Below are positions 16,269-25,011 of a DNA stretch of 64,000 nt, one piece after another. The stretch spans positions 3,117,501 to 3,181,500 of the forward strand of contig NZ_CP132543.1 of assembly GCF_030845195.1 (NCBI RefSeq), written 5' to 3'. The position numbers were made by a program, and so were the translations under genes. Below the pieces are notes generated by a model. That model did not search any database and was not told the DNA's origin. It saw only the letters and a program-made list of their open reading frames with translations. The stretch is from Sanyastnella coralliicola. GTDB lineage: Bacteria; Bacteroidota; Bacteroidia; Flavobacteriales_D; Sanyastnellaceae. Position 1 is the first letter of the stretch; every line of letters begins with the position of its first letter.

Positions 16269-17762
16269 ATGGACAATCCACGTTATCAAGAGCAGAAGCT
16301 CCATTTGTACAATTGCTTGCATCGTGACAAGGAGCTCTTTGAACCGTTGAACGCACCCTACGTTGGAATGTATGTTTGTGGACCTACCGTTTACAGCAAC
16401 GTACACCTCGGAAACGTGCGTACCTTCCTTTCCTTTGATGTTGTTTACCGCTACCTCAGTTTCCTCGGATACAAGGTGCGTTATGTGCGCAACATTACGG
16501 ATGTAGGTCACCTCACCGATGACGCGGATAGCGGAGAAGATAAGATCAGCAAGAAAGCACGCCTCGAAAACCTCGAGCCGATGGAAATCGTGCAGAAGTA
16601 CACCAATGACTTCCACGATGTGATGCGCATCTTTGACATCCTCCCTCCTTCAATCGAACCCACAGCTACCGGACACATCATTGAGCAGATTGAAATGATC
16701 AAAAAGATCATTGAGAATGGCTTTGCTTATGAAGTGAATGGCTCTGTGTACTTCGATGTCAAGAAATTTAATGACGCTCACGGCTACGGCGAACTTTCAG
16801 GTAGAAAGATCGACGAGCTGATGAATAATACACGCGATCTCGACGGACAAAGCGAGAAGCGTGACCCACTCGACTTCGCCTTGTGGAAGAATGCAGACGC
16901 TAGTCACATCATGCGTTGGCCTTCACCTTGGGGCATCGGCTTCCCTGGATGGCACTTGGAGTGTTCAGTAATGAGCACCAAGTACCTCGGAGATAAATTC
17001 GACATCCACGGTGGTGGTATGGACTTGAAATTCCCGCACCACGAATGTGAGATCGCCCAGAACAAAGGCGCTCACGGACACGCTGCGGTGACCTACTGGA
17101 TGCATGGTAACATGCTCACAGTAAACGGCCGTAAGATGTCGAAGTCTGAAGGGAACGGATTTACACCGGAAGAACTGATTACAGGTAACCACAAGTTGCT
17201 AGACAAAGGATACTCACCAATGACGGTGCGTTTCTTCATGTTGCAAGGCCACTACGCGAGTACGCTCGATTTCTCAAATGAAGCGCTGCAAGCTTCAGAA
17301 CGAGGATTCAAGAAGCTCTCAAATGCCATGGTTGCGATGGGATCACTCACTGCTGGTGCAGCTGGAGACTTTGATGTGGCCGCTTGGCGCCAGCGTTGTT
17401 TTGACGCCATGAACGACGACTTCAACACACCGATTTTGATCTCTGTGTTGTTCGAAGGAGTGAAGCAAATCAACTCGATTACCGCTGGAACGGCTTCGAT
17501 GGATGAAGCACAGTTGGAAGCGTTCAAGACAACCATGAATGAATTCGTTGGTTTCGTCCTCGGCCTGAAAATCGAAGAAGAAGCTGCTGGCGGAGACAAT
17601 GACCTACTCGATGGTGTTATGGACCTTGTGATTGCATTGCGCGCTGATGCCAAAGCAGAAAAGAACTGGGGCATTGCCGATAAGATCAGAGACGAATTGA
17701 ACAAAATCAACGTTCAAATTAAGGACGCCAAAGAAGGTACTACCTGGACACATGAAGCATAA
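16269..17762 (+). CDS. cysS: Cysteinyl-tRNA synthetase
   Basis: CysRS charges tRNA-Cys with cysteine. The zinc-site Cys37 stands in MYVCGPTVY, with the HIGH motif as HLGN (46-49), the WHLECS segment, the HHECEIAQ zinc ligands and the KMSKS loop in [11 protein letters not shown]. The length is 497 residues, usual for the enzyme. It overlaps the following M28 peptidase gene by 11 nt. Confidence 0.97.
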   Translation: MDNPRYQEQKLHLYNCLHRDKELFEPLNAPYVGMYVCGPTVYSNVHLGNVRTFLSFDVVYRYLSFLGYKVRYVRNITDVGHLTDDADSGEDKISKKARLENLEPMEIVQKYTNDFHDVMRIFDILPPSIEPTATGHIIEQIEMIKKIIENGFAYEVNGSVYFDVKKFNDAHGYGELSGRKIDELMNNTRDLDGQSEKRDPLDFALWKNADASHIMRWPSPWGIGFPGWHLECSVMSTKYLGDKFDIHGGGMDLKFPHHECEIAQNKGAHGHAAVTYWMHGNMLTVNGRKMSKSEGNGFTPEELITGNHKLLDKGYSPMTVRFFMLQGHYASTLDFSNEALQASERGFKKLSNAMVAMGSLTAGAAGDFDVAAWRQRCFDAMNDDFNTPILISVLFEGVKQINSITAGTASMDEAQLEAFKTTMNEFVGFVLGLKIEEEAAGGDNDLLDGVMDLVIALRADAKAEKNWGIADKIRDELNKINVQIKDAKEGTTWTHEA

Positions 17763-18753
17763 GCTCCTCCACCTACTCTTTATTGCAACATTCCTTGTCA
17801 CTGGCTTCTGGGCTTGTCAGCCCGAAGAGAACAAGGATCATCGTACGATTCAAGACAGCAAGCCGAAAGTTGTTACCCCAGCATTCAATGCTGATTCAGC
17901 TTACGCTTACATTCAGAAGCAAGTTGATTTTGGTCCGCGTGTACCGAACACACCGGAACATGCTGCTTGTGCTGATTGGCTCGCTGCTCAGCTCACGACT
18001 TTCGGTGCTGACGTTATCGTACAAGAAGCCACAGTGGAAGCATGGGACGGTACGCCGCTCGCCATGAAAAACATCATTGGCCAATACGGAGTAGACAAGA
18101 AGAAGCGCATCATGCTCTACGCACACTGGGATACTCGTCCGTACGCTGACAAAGACAGCACGCGCAAAAACGAACCCATCGCCGGAGCCAACGACGGTGG
18201 TTCAGGTGTAGGCGTGCTCCTCGAAGTAGCTCGCCAACTCAACCAACAAATGACCGACGTCGGCATCGACATCATCTTCTTTGACACCGAAGACTACGGT
18301 GCCCCAGAATGGGTAGAAGACGACGAAGAAAGCTACCTCGACTGGTGTCTGGGCTCACAGTACTGGTCAGCCAACAAGCACAAAATCGGCTACCGCGCCA
18401 GCTACGGCATCCTCCTCGACATGGTCGGCGGAAAAGACGCAGTATTCAACCGCGAAGGAACCTCTGTACAACTATCACCAAACGTGGTAGACAAAGTATG
18501 GCGCACCGCCCGCAAACTCGGGCACACAAAGTACTTCCGCGCAGAAGAAACACCCATCACCATTGACGACAACTACTTCGTCACTTCAGAAGGAGGCGTC
18601 CCAAGCGCCAACATCGTGGAATACCACATTGACGTCCTACCCATGGGCTACGGCGCCTTCCACCACACCCACAAAGACGACATGAGCGTGATCGATAAGG
18701 AGACGCTTCAGGCGGTTGGGGAGACGGTGATGGAGGTGATCTACCAAGAGTAA
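17752..18753 (+). CDS. Lipoprotein M28-family peptidase / glutaminyl-peptide cyclotransferase-like
   Basis: A lipoprotein signal ([12 protein letters not shown]) precedes an M28 fold. The zinc ligands are visible in [37 protein letters not shown] and the late [11 protein letters not shown]. The combination is that of bacterial glutaminyl cyclases and related M28 aminopeptidases; which activity applies cannot be decided from sequence. The coding strand is strikingly C-rich between about 18100 and 18690 and flips to G-rich in the last 60 bases, just before a heptad array. Confidence 0.87.
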   Translation: MKHKLLHLLFIATFLVTGFWACQPEENKDHRTIQDSKPKVVTPAFNADSAYAYIQKQVDFGPRVPNTPEHAACADWLAAQLTTFGADVIVQEATVEAWDGTPLAMKNIIGQYGVDKKKRIMLYAHWDTRPYADKDSTRKNEPIAGANDGGSGVGVLLEVARQLNQQMTDVGIDIIFFDTEDYGAPEWVEDDEESYLDWCLGSQYWSANKHKIGYRASYGILLDMVGGKDAVFNREGTSVQLSPNVVDKVWRTARKLGHTKYFRAEETPITIDDNYFVTSEGGVPSANIVEYHIDVLPMGYGAFHHTHKDDMSVIDKETLQAVGETVMEVIYQE

Positions 18754-18760
18754 TAAATAA

Positions 18761-18788
18761 TGAATGGTGATTAGTGAATGATGAATGC
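18761..18788. repeat. Heptad tandem array (TGAATGG type)
   Basis: TGAATGG, TGATTAG, TGAATGA and TGAATGC follow head to tail with a 7-bp period, eight bases after the M28 stop codon. Confidence 0.7.
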
Positions 18789-18858
18789 TTTGCGTTTGTT
18801 ATTCAATGACCTGAGCTGCTGAGCGAAGCGAAGCCACAACTCAATAACGTTCGTAGAG

Positions 18859-18877
18859 ATTGCCCCTTGGGCAATCC
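18859..18877. repeat. Perfect 8-bp inverted repeat
   Basis: GATTGCCC, CTT, GGGCAATC. It could form a stable hairpin in either transcript but lacks a T run, so it is not called a terminator. Confidence 0.55.
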
Positions 18878-18946
18878 AACACAACCCTGCTGCCCCCTAC
18901 TGTCCCTTCTCAAAAACCCTCGTTCCACATTCCATGTCCCACCCCA

Positions 18947-19068
18947 CGGATGCCGGACGCCGGATGCCGGGTTCTCAACCTCCCACCCCCCGGATGCCGG
19001 ACGCCGGATGCCGGGTTCTCAACCTCCCACCCCCCGGATGCCGGACGCCGGACGCCGGGTTATCAACC
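18947..19068. repeat. Nested repeat: 44-bp unit x3 built from heptads
   Basis: Units start at 18947, 18991 and 19035, exactly 44 bp apart. Each begins with CGGATGC, CGGACGC, then CGGATGC or CGGACGC, then CGGGTTC or CGGGTTA, followed by a TCAACC and C-rich spacer. Heptads are thus nested in a larger tandem duplication. Confidence 0.9.
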
Positions 19069-19122
19069 ACCCCCCCTTTATATTCCCCCCCTTCCTCCCA
19101 CTCCAACGCCCAGCGTTACCCC

Positions 19123-19130
19123 TACATTTG
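19123..19130 (+). promoter_or_regulatory. -7 box TACATTTG of the M42 peptidase gene
   Basis: Exact TAnnTTTG match, 16 bases ahead of the ATG at 19147. Confidence 0.6.
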
Positions 19131-19146
19131 ATTAACCGGAAAACGC

Positions 19147-20181
19147 ATGCAGCTAAATACTTCACTTCTCGCTACGATTTGCGAGACTCCAGGAGCGCCA
19201 GGGCACGAAGACTTGGTGCGTGACCTTGTCATCAAAGAAATTACCCCTCATGTTGACCACGTGGAAGTGGATGCCATGGGGAATGTCACCGCGATTAAGA
19301 AAGGACGTTCGTCAAAGAAGGTCATGATCGCGGCGCACATGGATGAGATTGGGTTTATCGTGACCCATGTGGATGATAATGGCTTTTGCCGCATCCATAC
19401 CCTCGGTGGGTTTGATCCGAAAACCTTGACGGCGCAGCGAGTGATTGTGCACGGGAAGAAAGATGTGGTGGGTGTGATGGGCTCAAAGCCAATCCACATC
19501 ATGTCGCCAGAGGAGCGTAATAAGGCACCGAAGATTTCAGATTACTTCATTGACCTCGGCATGAGTGCGGAGGAAGTGCGCGAGTTGATTCCGATTGGAA
19601 GCACCGTGACACGTGAACGCGGCCTGATTGAAATGGGCGATTGCGTGAACTGTAAGTCGATCGATAACCGTGTGAGTGTCTTCATTTTGATCGAAGCACT
19701 GAAGCAGTTGAAAGATCCAGCGTACGATGTGTACGGTGTGTTCACCGTTCAAGAAGAAGTAGGGATTCGCGGAGCCATGGTTGCGGCACATGCCATCCAA
19801 CCAGATTTTGGTTTGGGATTAGACACCACCATTGCCTTCGATACGCCGGGAGCGCAAGCGCATGAGAAAGTCACTTCATTAGGAAAAGGAACAGCCATCA
19901 AGATCATGGACGCCAGTGCGATTTGTGATCCACGCATGGTGACGTTCTTGAAGAAGGTGGCCGATGAAAATGAAATTACGTGGCAGCCAGAAATCCTGAC
20001 TGCTGGGGGAACTGACACTTCTGGAATCCAGCGAATGACGGAAGGTGGCGTGATTAGCGGGGCGATTTCGATCCCTACTCGTCACATCCATAGTGTGATT
20101 GAAATGGCGCACAAGCAAGACATTCAAGGAAGCATCGACCTATTGAAAGTAGCGCTCGAGCGAATGGATGAGCTAGCGTAA
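19147..20181 (+). CDS. M42-family metallo-aminopeptidase (glutamyl aminopeptidase/endoglucanase-like)
   Basis: The family metal ligands and acid-base residues are visible in AAHMDEIGFIV, CKSIDNRVSVF, FTVQEEVGIRGA, GLGLDTTIAFD and the final PTRHIHSVIEM. The length (344 aa) and the absence of a signal peptide fit cytosolic M42 aminopeptidases, which form tetrahedral dodecamers and degrade short peptides. A -7 box lies 16 bp upstream, directly after the repeat region. Confidence 0.92.
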   Translation: MQLNTSLLATICETPGAPGHEDLVRDLVIKEITPHVDHVEVDAMGNVTAIKKGRSSKKVMIAAHMDEIGFIVTHVDDNGFCRIHTLGGFDPKTLTAQRVIVHGKKDVVGVMGSKPIHIMSPEERNKAPKISDYFIDLGMSAEEVRELIPIGSTVTRERGLIEMGDCVNCKSIDNRVSVFILIEALKQLKDPAYDVYGVFTVQEEVGIRGAMVAAHAIQPDFGLGLDTTIAFDTPGAQAHEKVTSLGKGTAIKIMDASAICDPRMVTFLKKVADENEITWQPEILTAGGTDTSGIQRMTEGGVISGAISIPTRHIHSVIEMAHKQDIQGSIDLLKVALERMDELA

Positions 20182-20251
20182 TCAATATCAGTCGATTCCT
20201 ACAACGAATGAAAACAACTAAGTGTAATTTGTACATGTCCTAGCTTCTACC

Positions 20252-22270
20252 GTGTATTTGAAAACTGTCTCCATACTAGTGGTATTGTTGTGTAGCGTTT
20301 CCGCGCTAGCGCAATCAAACACCTTGCAAGAACGTGCCGAAGAAGCATGGCAAGTTGGAGACCATTTGCGCTTCGTTGAAATGGTAGACTCCCTCGAAAC
20401 GAAGGGATTCCACGGCGAAGAAATGGCAGCCTACCTCCTCAAAAAAGGGAAGTCATTCATGCACCTCGACAAGCCGGTGCGCGCCATTCAAACCTTCAAC
20501 AGCGTTCCTTATCACACCACAGATCCTGAACTTCTAGGAGAGAGCAACTATTACGCCGGTGAAATCTATTTCGAGCAAAATAGCTACACCAAAGCCCTCG
20601 AATACTACGCCAGTTCGCTTCAACATTTCGAAGAGGCCGACAACCACGATCAAGCAGTCAACGCACGTTTCAAAACAGCCATCATTCATTCCCGCAGTGG
20701 ACAGGCGGAAATGGCGGAGACGCTGCTGAAAATGCTCATTGACGATCCAAGCATTGATGATATGCGCCGAGCAGTGGCCATTGAAGAACTTGGGGTCGTC
20801 TACTTCAACATTGCAGAGTTCGATTCAAGCCGTAAGTACCTTGAAGAAGCCAATGAAATCTATGTCAACTACGACATGGATGATGAGCGCTTGGAGAACT
20901 ACGAGTGGCTCATGCGCACCTACCAAGCAGAGCAAGACAATGCCGGTGCCAGAGCCGTAGCTGCTGAAGCTATGGAAGTGGCGGAGAACCTCGACAGTCC
21001 AAATCAAAGCGCCTTCTTCTTGCAGCGCCTAGCTGATTTCTTCAAGCGCAACCGAGACATCCGACAGGCCATCATCTACCAAGAAAAAGCAGCTGAATTC
21101 ATGGGTGGGTTGTCAGCGGCAGATGCCATTGACGTGCATTTCAGATTAGCAGATTTATACGCCATCGGAAACCGCGATGCAGATGCCTTGCTTGCTTTCC
21201 ACGACGCAGAAGGTTTGGCAGTGATTGAGAACGAGGTATTCTGGCAAGAACGCATCGCGCGCAGAAAAGCAGAGTTCTTCCAGAAACGCGATCGTTTCGA
21301 AGAAGCATACGTGGCCTTGGCTTTTGCCGACAGCATCTCTCTATTCAATCACAAGGCTGAAATTTCTGCCCTGAAGAGAGCGAGTGGAAGCAGCAAGTTC
21401 AACCCAGAACCATACGCTCGCGTTGAAACCGATACGCGCACGCAACATGAAGAGTCACGTTTCGCGCGAATGCGCAACATCATTATTATCGGGCTGGTCT
21501 TTTTCACGATTGTCATCTTCCTATTGCTTCGTGAATTCAGTCAGAAGCGCAAGCTGAGCAAGGTCTTAGAATGGAAAGTCTACAAGCGTACACGCGAACT
21601 GCGGAAGGCCAATAAGGAACTGAATACCTACATCTACAAGTCGTCACACGACCTTCGTACACCGCTGACAAGTATCAAGAGTCTCTTACGTCTGTTGGAG
21701 AAAGAAGAGCACAATGCCAGCACCAAGAAGTACCTCGGGTTGATCGCCTCATGTAGTGATCAAATGGACGACATCCTCGTGAATCTGTCGCGCGCGGTGG
21801 ATTACAAGAAGGTAGACATTAAGGTAGAGCAGATCGACTTCAACAAGCTGAAGTACCAGCTTCAAGAGAAGGAATTGGTAGGGGTTCAGGGCATTCGCAT
21901 GCTTTGGGACATTGAAGAGAACGGTGCCTTCTTCAGTGACTTCAAATTGATGAAGGTGATCTTGCAACAGACCATTCAAAATGCCATCTCTTACCGCAAG
22001 GGTACGCCTGAAGATTACTGTAAGATCTCTATCGTTACCGATTCAGACGGCGCGAAACTGCAGATAGAAGACAACGGTTTAGGTATCGCAGAAAAGGTGC
22101 GCGACAAAGTGTTCGACATGTTTGTCAAAGGAACACACAAGTCAACGGGCGCTGGATTAGGTTTGTACCTCGTCAAGATTGCCAGCGAAAAAATCCGCGC
22201 GAAGATTCACCTTGACTCTGAAGAGAATCACGGCTGCACCGTAGTATTCGATCTACCGAATCTTAACTAA
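20252..22270 (+). CDS. TPR-repeat sensor histidine kinase
   Basis: An export signal (about residues 1-20, ending SALAQS) is followed by tetratricopeptide repeats over about 20-370. One membrane span follows (about 408-427, IIIIGLVFFTIVIFLLL), then a coiled linker, HisKA with phospho-accepting His466 in SSHDLRTPLTSIKSLL, and an HATPase domain with VFDMFVKGTHKSTGAGLGLYL. This is a common Bacteroidota architecture with a periplasmic TPR sensor. No response regulator is adjacent. The start is a GTG at 20252. The signal-peptide cleavage region contains an exact copy of the iterated 13-mer (20299-20311). Its 3' end overlaps the convergent pheS by 8 nt. Confidence 0.9.
   Translation: MYLKTVSILVVLLCSVSALAQSNTLQERAEEAWQVGDHLRFVEMVDSLETKGFHGEEMAAYLLKKGKSFMHLDKPVRAIQTFNSVPYHTTDPELLGESNYYAGEIYFEQNSYTKALEYYASSLQHFEEADNHDQAVNARFKTAIIHSRSGQAEMAETLLKMLIDDPSIDDMRRAVAIEELGVVYFNIAEFDSSRKYLEEANEIYVNYDMDDERLENYEWLMRTYQAEQDNAGARAVAAEAMEVAENLDSPNQSAFFLQRLADFFKRNRDIRQAIIYQEKAAEFMGGLSAADAIDVHFRLADLYAIGNRDADALLAFHDAEGLAVIENEVFWQERIARRKAEFFQKRDRFEEAYVALAFADSISLFNHKAEISALKRASGSSKFNPEPYARVETDTRTQHEESRFARMRNIIIIGLVFFTIVIFLLLREFSQKRKLSKVLEWKVYKRTRELRKANKELNTYIYKSSHDLRTPLTSIKSLLRLLEKEEHNASTKKYLGLIASCSDQMDDILVNLSRAVDYKKVDIKVEQIDFNKLKYQLQEKELVGVQGIRMLWDIEENGAFFSDFKLMKVILQQTIQNAISYRKGTPEDYCKISIVTDSDGAKLQIEDNGLGIAEKVRDKVFDMFVKGTHKSTGAGLGLYLVKIASEKIRAKIHLDSEENHGCTVVFDLPNLN
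20299..20311 (+). repeat. Iterated 13-mer TTCCGCGCTAGCG, copy 3
   Basis: Exact match on the plus strand inside the TPR kinase gene; here it is read in the other orientation relative to the gene and encodes Ser-Ala-Leu-Ala at the signal-peptide cleavage region. Confidence 0.8.
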
Positions 22271-23279
22271 CCGAGGTAAACTGCGATAGGAAACGCATGT
22301 CGTTCTCAAAGAACATGCGAAGATCACCGATCTGGTAACGCAGCATCGTAATACGTTCGATACCCATTCCAAAAGCGAACCCACTGTACACTTCAGGATC
22401 AATTCCAGAAGCCTTCAATACGTTCGGGTCAACCATTCCACAGCCCAATACTTCAAGCCATCCGGTTCCCTTCGTAATACGGTAATCCGTTTCTGTTTCT
22501 AGTCCCCAGTACACATCCATCTCAGCGCTTGGCTCAGTGAATGGGAAGTACGACGGACGCAAACGGATCTTCGCTTTCCCGAAGAACTCTTGTGCGAAGT
22601 ACAACAAGGTCTGCTTCAAGTCAGCAAATGAGACGTCTTTATCGATGTACAGTCCTTCGATCTGGTGGAAGGCACAGTGCGAACGCGCAGACACCGCTTC
22701 GTTACGGAATACACGTCCTGGCATCACAATACGGAACGGAGGGTCTTTCTTTTCCATCTCACGCACCTGTACTGAAGAAGTGTGGGTACGCAACAGACGG
22801 TCATCGCCTTCAACGAAGAAGGTGTCCTGCATATCACGTGCTGGGTGTTCTGGCGGGAAGTTCAACCCAGAGAACACGTGCCAATCGTCTTCGATTTCTG
22901 GTCCTTCAGCCACCGTAAATCCAATTCGCGAGAAGATATCTAGTATCTCAGAACGCACAATGGAAATCGGGTGACGCGCACCAGGAAGTTCTTGTCCGTG
23001 CGGACGTGTCATATCTTCCCCAGAAGCATCTGCTGCTGGTCCGGAAGAAACGGCAGACTTCAACGTTTCAATCTTCTCTTGCACGTCTGTCTTGAGACGG
23101 TTCAGCAATTGTCCGATCTCACGCTTCTGCTCATTCGGCACGGCTTTGAATTCCGCAGCGAGGTCTTTGAGCAGCCCTTTACGTCCTAGGAATTCAATAC
23201 GGAACTTCTCGATCTCTTCTGCGCTATTCGGCGCAGCTTCCTTCACTTTCGCCAGAAGTCCTTCAATCTTATCTTTCAT
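22263..23279 (-). CDS. pheS: Phenylalanyl-tRNA synthetase alpha subunit
   Basis: PheS is the catalytic subunit of the tetrameric enzyme. An N-terminal coiled-coil (residues 1-80) precedes the class II core with RTHTSSVQVREME (motif 2 area), FRNEAVSARSHCAFHQIEG and motif 3 in GFAFGMGIERITML. The ATG at 23279 overlaps the stop of the upstream cyclophilin gene (TGATG), with a GTG one codon earlier. The partner pheT is 9.6 kb away on the other strand rather than adjacent. Confidence 0.97.
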   Translation of the reverse strand: MKDKIEGLLAKVKEAAPNSAEEIEKFRIEFLGRKGLLKDLAAEFKAVPNEQKREIGQLLNRLKTDVQEKIETLKSAVSSGPAADASGEDMTRPHGQELPGARHPISIVRSEILDIFSRIGFTVAEGPEIEDDWHVFSGLNFPPEHPARDMQDTFFVEGDDRLLRTHTSSVQVREMEKKDPPFRIVMPGRVFRNEAVSARSHCAFHQIEGLYIDKDVSFADLKQTLLYFAQEFFGKAKIRLRPSYFPFTEPSAEMDVYWGLETETDYRITKGTGWLEVLGCGMVDPNVLKASGIDPEVYSGFAFGMGIERITMLRYQIGDLRMFFENDMRFLSQFTSVS

Positions 23280-24079
23280 CACTTGACGATTTCCATGGTC
23301 ATCTTCACGTCTTCGAACGGACGGTTCGCACGATCAGTTTTCACCACAGCGATAGAATCAATTACATTCAATCCTTCGATCACTTGTCCGAATACAGTGT
23401 ATTCCTGATCGAGGTATGGGTAACCACCATTTTCCGTGTATGCCTTGATGATTTCATCAGAGTAACGGAACTGGTTTGTGCTATCACGACGCATGTTGAA
23501 GCGGTTTTCCATCTGCATCAACATCTCTTGTGGAATCTGTGGCTTCCCGTGTACGATGTAGAACTGGCTACCTGAAGAAGCTTTCTTCGGGTTTACCTGA
23601 TCTGGCTGACGTGCCGCAGCAAGCGCTCCTTTCACGTGAGCAAACTGATCATTGAATTCTGCCTCTACGGTGTATCCTGGTCCGCCTCGTCCGAGCTGAA
23701 CGTTTGGCGCCGCTCCACGAGAATCTGGATCACCACCTTGAATCATGAATTCATTCATCACACGGTGGAAGAGAAGGTCATTGTAGAATCCGTCTTCAAC
23801 TAGTTTGAGGAAATTGTCACGGTGCTTTGGTGTTTCATTGTAGAGTTCAACGATCATATCACCGTACTCGGTCATGATCTTCACCTGTGGTCTTTTCTTT
23901 TCCATAGTTGCATCAGGGGCTTGCTCGTCCCCACCTGTCATATCTGACTCGTTTCCAGCAACATTAACTGCTGAATCAACCTCGTTTCCGGTGCTTGAAT
24001 TTCCATCATTACAGCCAGAAGCACTTCCAAGAATAACACAAGTTAGGAGGCCTACAATCAATAAAAGTGGGGATCTCAT
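23279..24079 (-). CDS. Lipoprotein cyclophilin-type peptidyl-prolyl isomerase
   Basis: The ATG at 24079 begins a lipoprotein signal (LLTCVILGSASGCND), so the mature protein is probably tethered to the membrane. After an acidic Ser/Asn-rich linker comes the cyclophilin domain: MIVELYNETPKHRDNFLKLV, LLFHRVMNEFMIQGGDP, SSGSQFYIVHGKPQ and YTVFGQVIEGLNVIDSI. A roughly 45-residue insertion after the HGKPQ segment is typical of Bacteroidota members. It assists folding of exported proteins. The frame is open further upstream (24181), but those residues are not signal-like. Confidence 0.92.
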   Translation of the reverse strand: MRSPLLLIVGLLTCVILGSASGCNDGNSSTGNEVDSAVNVAGNESDMTGGDEQAPDATMEKKRPQVKIMTEYGDMIVELYNETPKHRDNFLKLVEDGFYNDLLFHRVMNEFMIQGGDPDSRGAAPNVQLGRGGPGYTVEAEFNDQFAHVKGALAAARQPDQVNPKKASSGSQFYIVHGKPQIPQEMLMQMENRFNMRRDSTNQFRYSDEIIKAYTENGGYPYLDQEYTVFGQVIEGLNVIDSIAVVKTDRANRPFEDVKMTMEIVK

Positions 24080-24147
24080 CGTAATTTTTTGTTTTTTTGT
24101 AATTGGCTCGGGTGTTTCCGAACCAGCGAAATTAAGAATTCTGACCC

Positions 24148-24531
24148 ATGAAGGAAAGACAAACGATAGGATTGGGAGCAATCATGGTAATGCTATTTAG
24201 CGTAGCCATTCTCTCGTGTAACAAAGTAGAGGAGACGATTGCAACTGTTCAGGTGGTGAATTCATTCGGATCAGCAGTATCTGGTGCTGAAGTACGTTTG
24301 TACGCGGTAGGTACTCCGAGTGATGATCAGATTGGTGAGATCCGTTTTGATACAACACAGACGACGAATGCTTCAGGGAAGGTTTCTTTCAACTTCACTG
24401 ACTTCTACAAGCAAGGTCAAGCTGGTTTCGTCGTACTAGACATCGAAGCTTCTAAAGGAACACTATACGGTCAAGGGATCATCAAGATCGAAGAAGAAGA
24501 AACAAACGAAGAGTCAGTAACGATCGAGTAG
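24148..24531 (+). CDS. Small lipoprotein with an Ig/CNA-B-like domain
   Basis: The lipobox is in LFSVAILSCNKVEE. The mature part (about 105 aa) is one beta-sandwich-like unit (ATVQVVNSFGSAVSGAEVRLY, later TNASGKVSFNF) that resembles carboxypeptidase-regulatory/CNA-B folds. Function is unknown. It ends one base before the stop of the convergent gene at 24533. Confidence 0.72.
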   Translation: MKERQTIGLGAIMVMLFSVAILSCNKVEETIATVQVVNSFGSAVSGAEVRLYAVGTPSDDQIGEIRFDTTQTTNASGKVSFNFTDFYKQGQAGFVVLDIEASKGTLYGQGIIKIEEEETNEESVTIE

Positions 24532-24532
24532 A

Positions 24533-24874
24533 TCAAATCTCTTCCAGTTCTTCGAAGTATTGTACAATCGCACGTTTCATTAACATTTCCTGATCCTCGG
24601 AATTTAAGCCGGGCAATGCTTTTATGCGCTTAAAATGCGGCCACCCGTCTTCATCCTTCCCAATCAGTTCATAGTATCCGTACGGCTCTAACAAGGTGCA
24701 GATTGCAATGTGCATCAAGTCTACCTTCTCGTCTTTCTTAAACTTTCGAAAGCCCTGTCCTAGCTCTTGCACACCTACCAGGTAAATGATCGATTGCAGG
24801 TCGATATCTTCTCCAAACTGCTCGGTCACGCGTTTCACTACCGACTGCCACTGCATTTCAAACTGGTAATCCAT
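24533..24874 (-). CDS. Conserved hypothetical protein, small and acidic
   Basis: The protein has 113 residues from MDYQFEMQWQSVVKRV. It is mainly helical by eye, with no signal peptide, membrane segment or metal motif. I recognise no domain; the segment DLMHIAICTLLEPYGYYELIGKDEDGWPHF looks conserved in style. The frame is open to 24904, but an exact -7 box four bases before the ATG at 24874 decides the start. Confidence 0.65.
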   Translation of the reverse strand: MDYQFEMQWQSVVKRVTEQFGEDIDLQSIIYLVGVQELGQGFRKFKKDEKVDLMHIAICTLLEPYGYYELIGKDEDGWPHFKRIKALPGLNSEDQEMLMKRAIVQYFEELEEI

Positions 24875-24878
24875 ACCG

Positions 24879-24886
24879 CAAAGATA
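24879..24886 (-). promoter_or_regulatory. -7 box TATCTTTG, leaderless arrangement
   Basis: Exact TAnnTTTG match with four bases (CGGT) before the ATG at 24874, the same geometry as at queA and arsR. Confidence 0.65.
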
Positions 24887-24931
24887 CGAGCTCTCTTCAC
24901 GCAAAAAACACCCACACCATTACCACTGGAT

Positions 24932-24962
24932 TGTTAATAACTAGGGTTAATCTGTTAATAAC
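24932..24962. promoter_or_regulatory. Direct repeat TGTTAATAAC x2 upstream of the TonB-like gene
   Basis: Two exact 10-bp copies begin at 24932 and 24953, 21 bp apart (two helical turns), just upstream of a TATTTTGC sequence (24979-24986) that may be a degenerate -7 box for the gene at 25012. They could be tandem binding sites of an activator; no factor can be named. Confidence 0.4.
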
Positions 24963-25011
24963 CGCAGTTTTAAGGTGCTATTTTGCCACTTGAGAACCTT
25001 TACTCCATCAC

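Larger units (their letters stand above)
18754..19122. other. Intergenic region made of heptad arrays and a hairpin, no gene
   Basis: The gap of about 390 bp between the M28 and M42 peptidase genes contains an imperfect heptad run (18761-18788), a hairpin (18859-18877), the 44-bp nested repeat (18947-19068), a C-rich tract and finally the M42 promoter. Open frames crossing it only translate the repeats. Confidence 0.7.

Noticed and set aside
18860-19223. Three overlapping open frames (DAGCRVL / PDAGFSTSHP-type proteins)
   Set aside because: They are translations of the 44-bp and 7-bp repeats in different frames and run into the real M42 gene.
20171-20181. GCTAGCG at the end of the M42 gene as another 13-mer copy
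   Set aside because: It matches only seven bases of the motif (AGCTAGCGTAA) and lacks the CGGAA arm.
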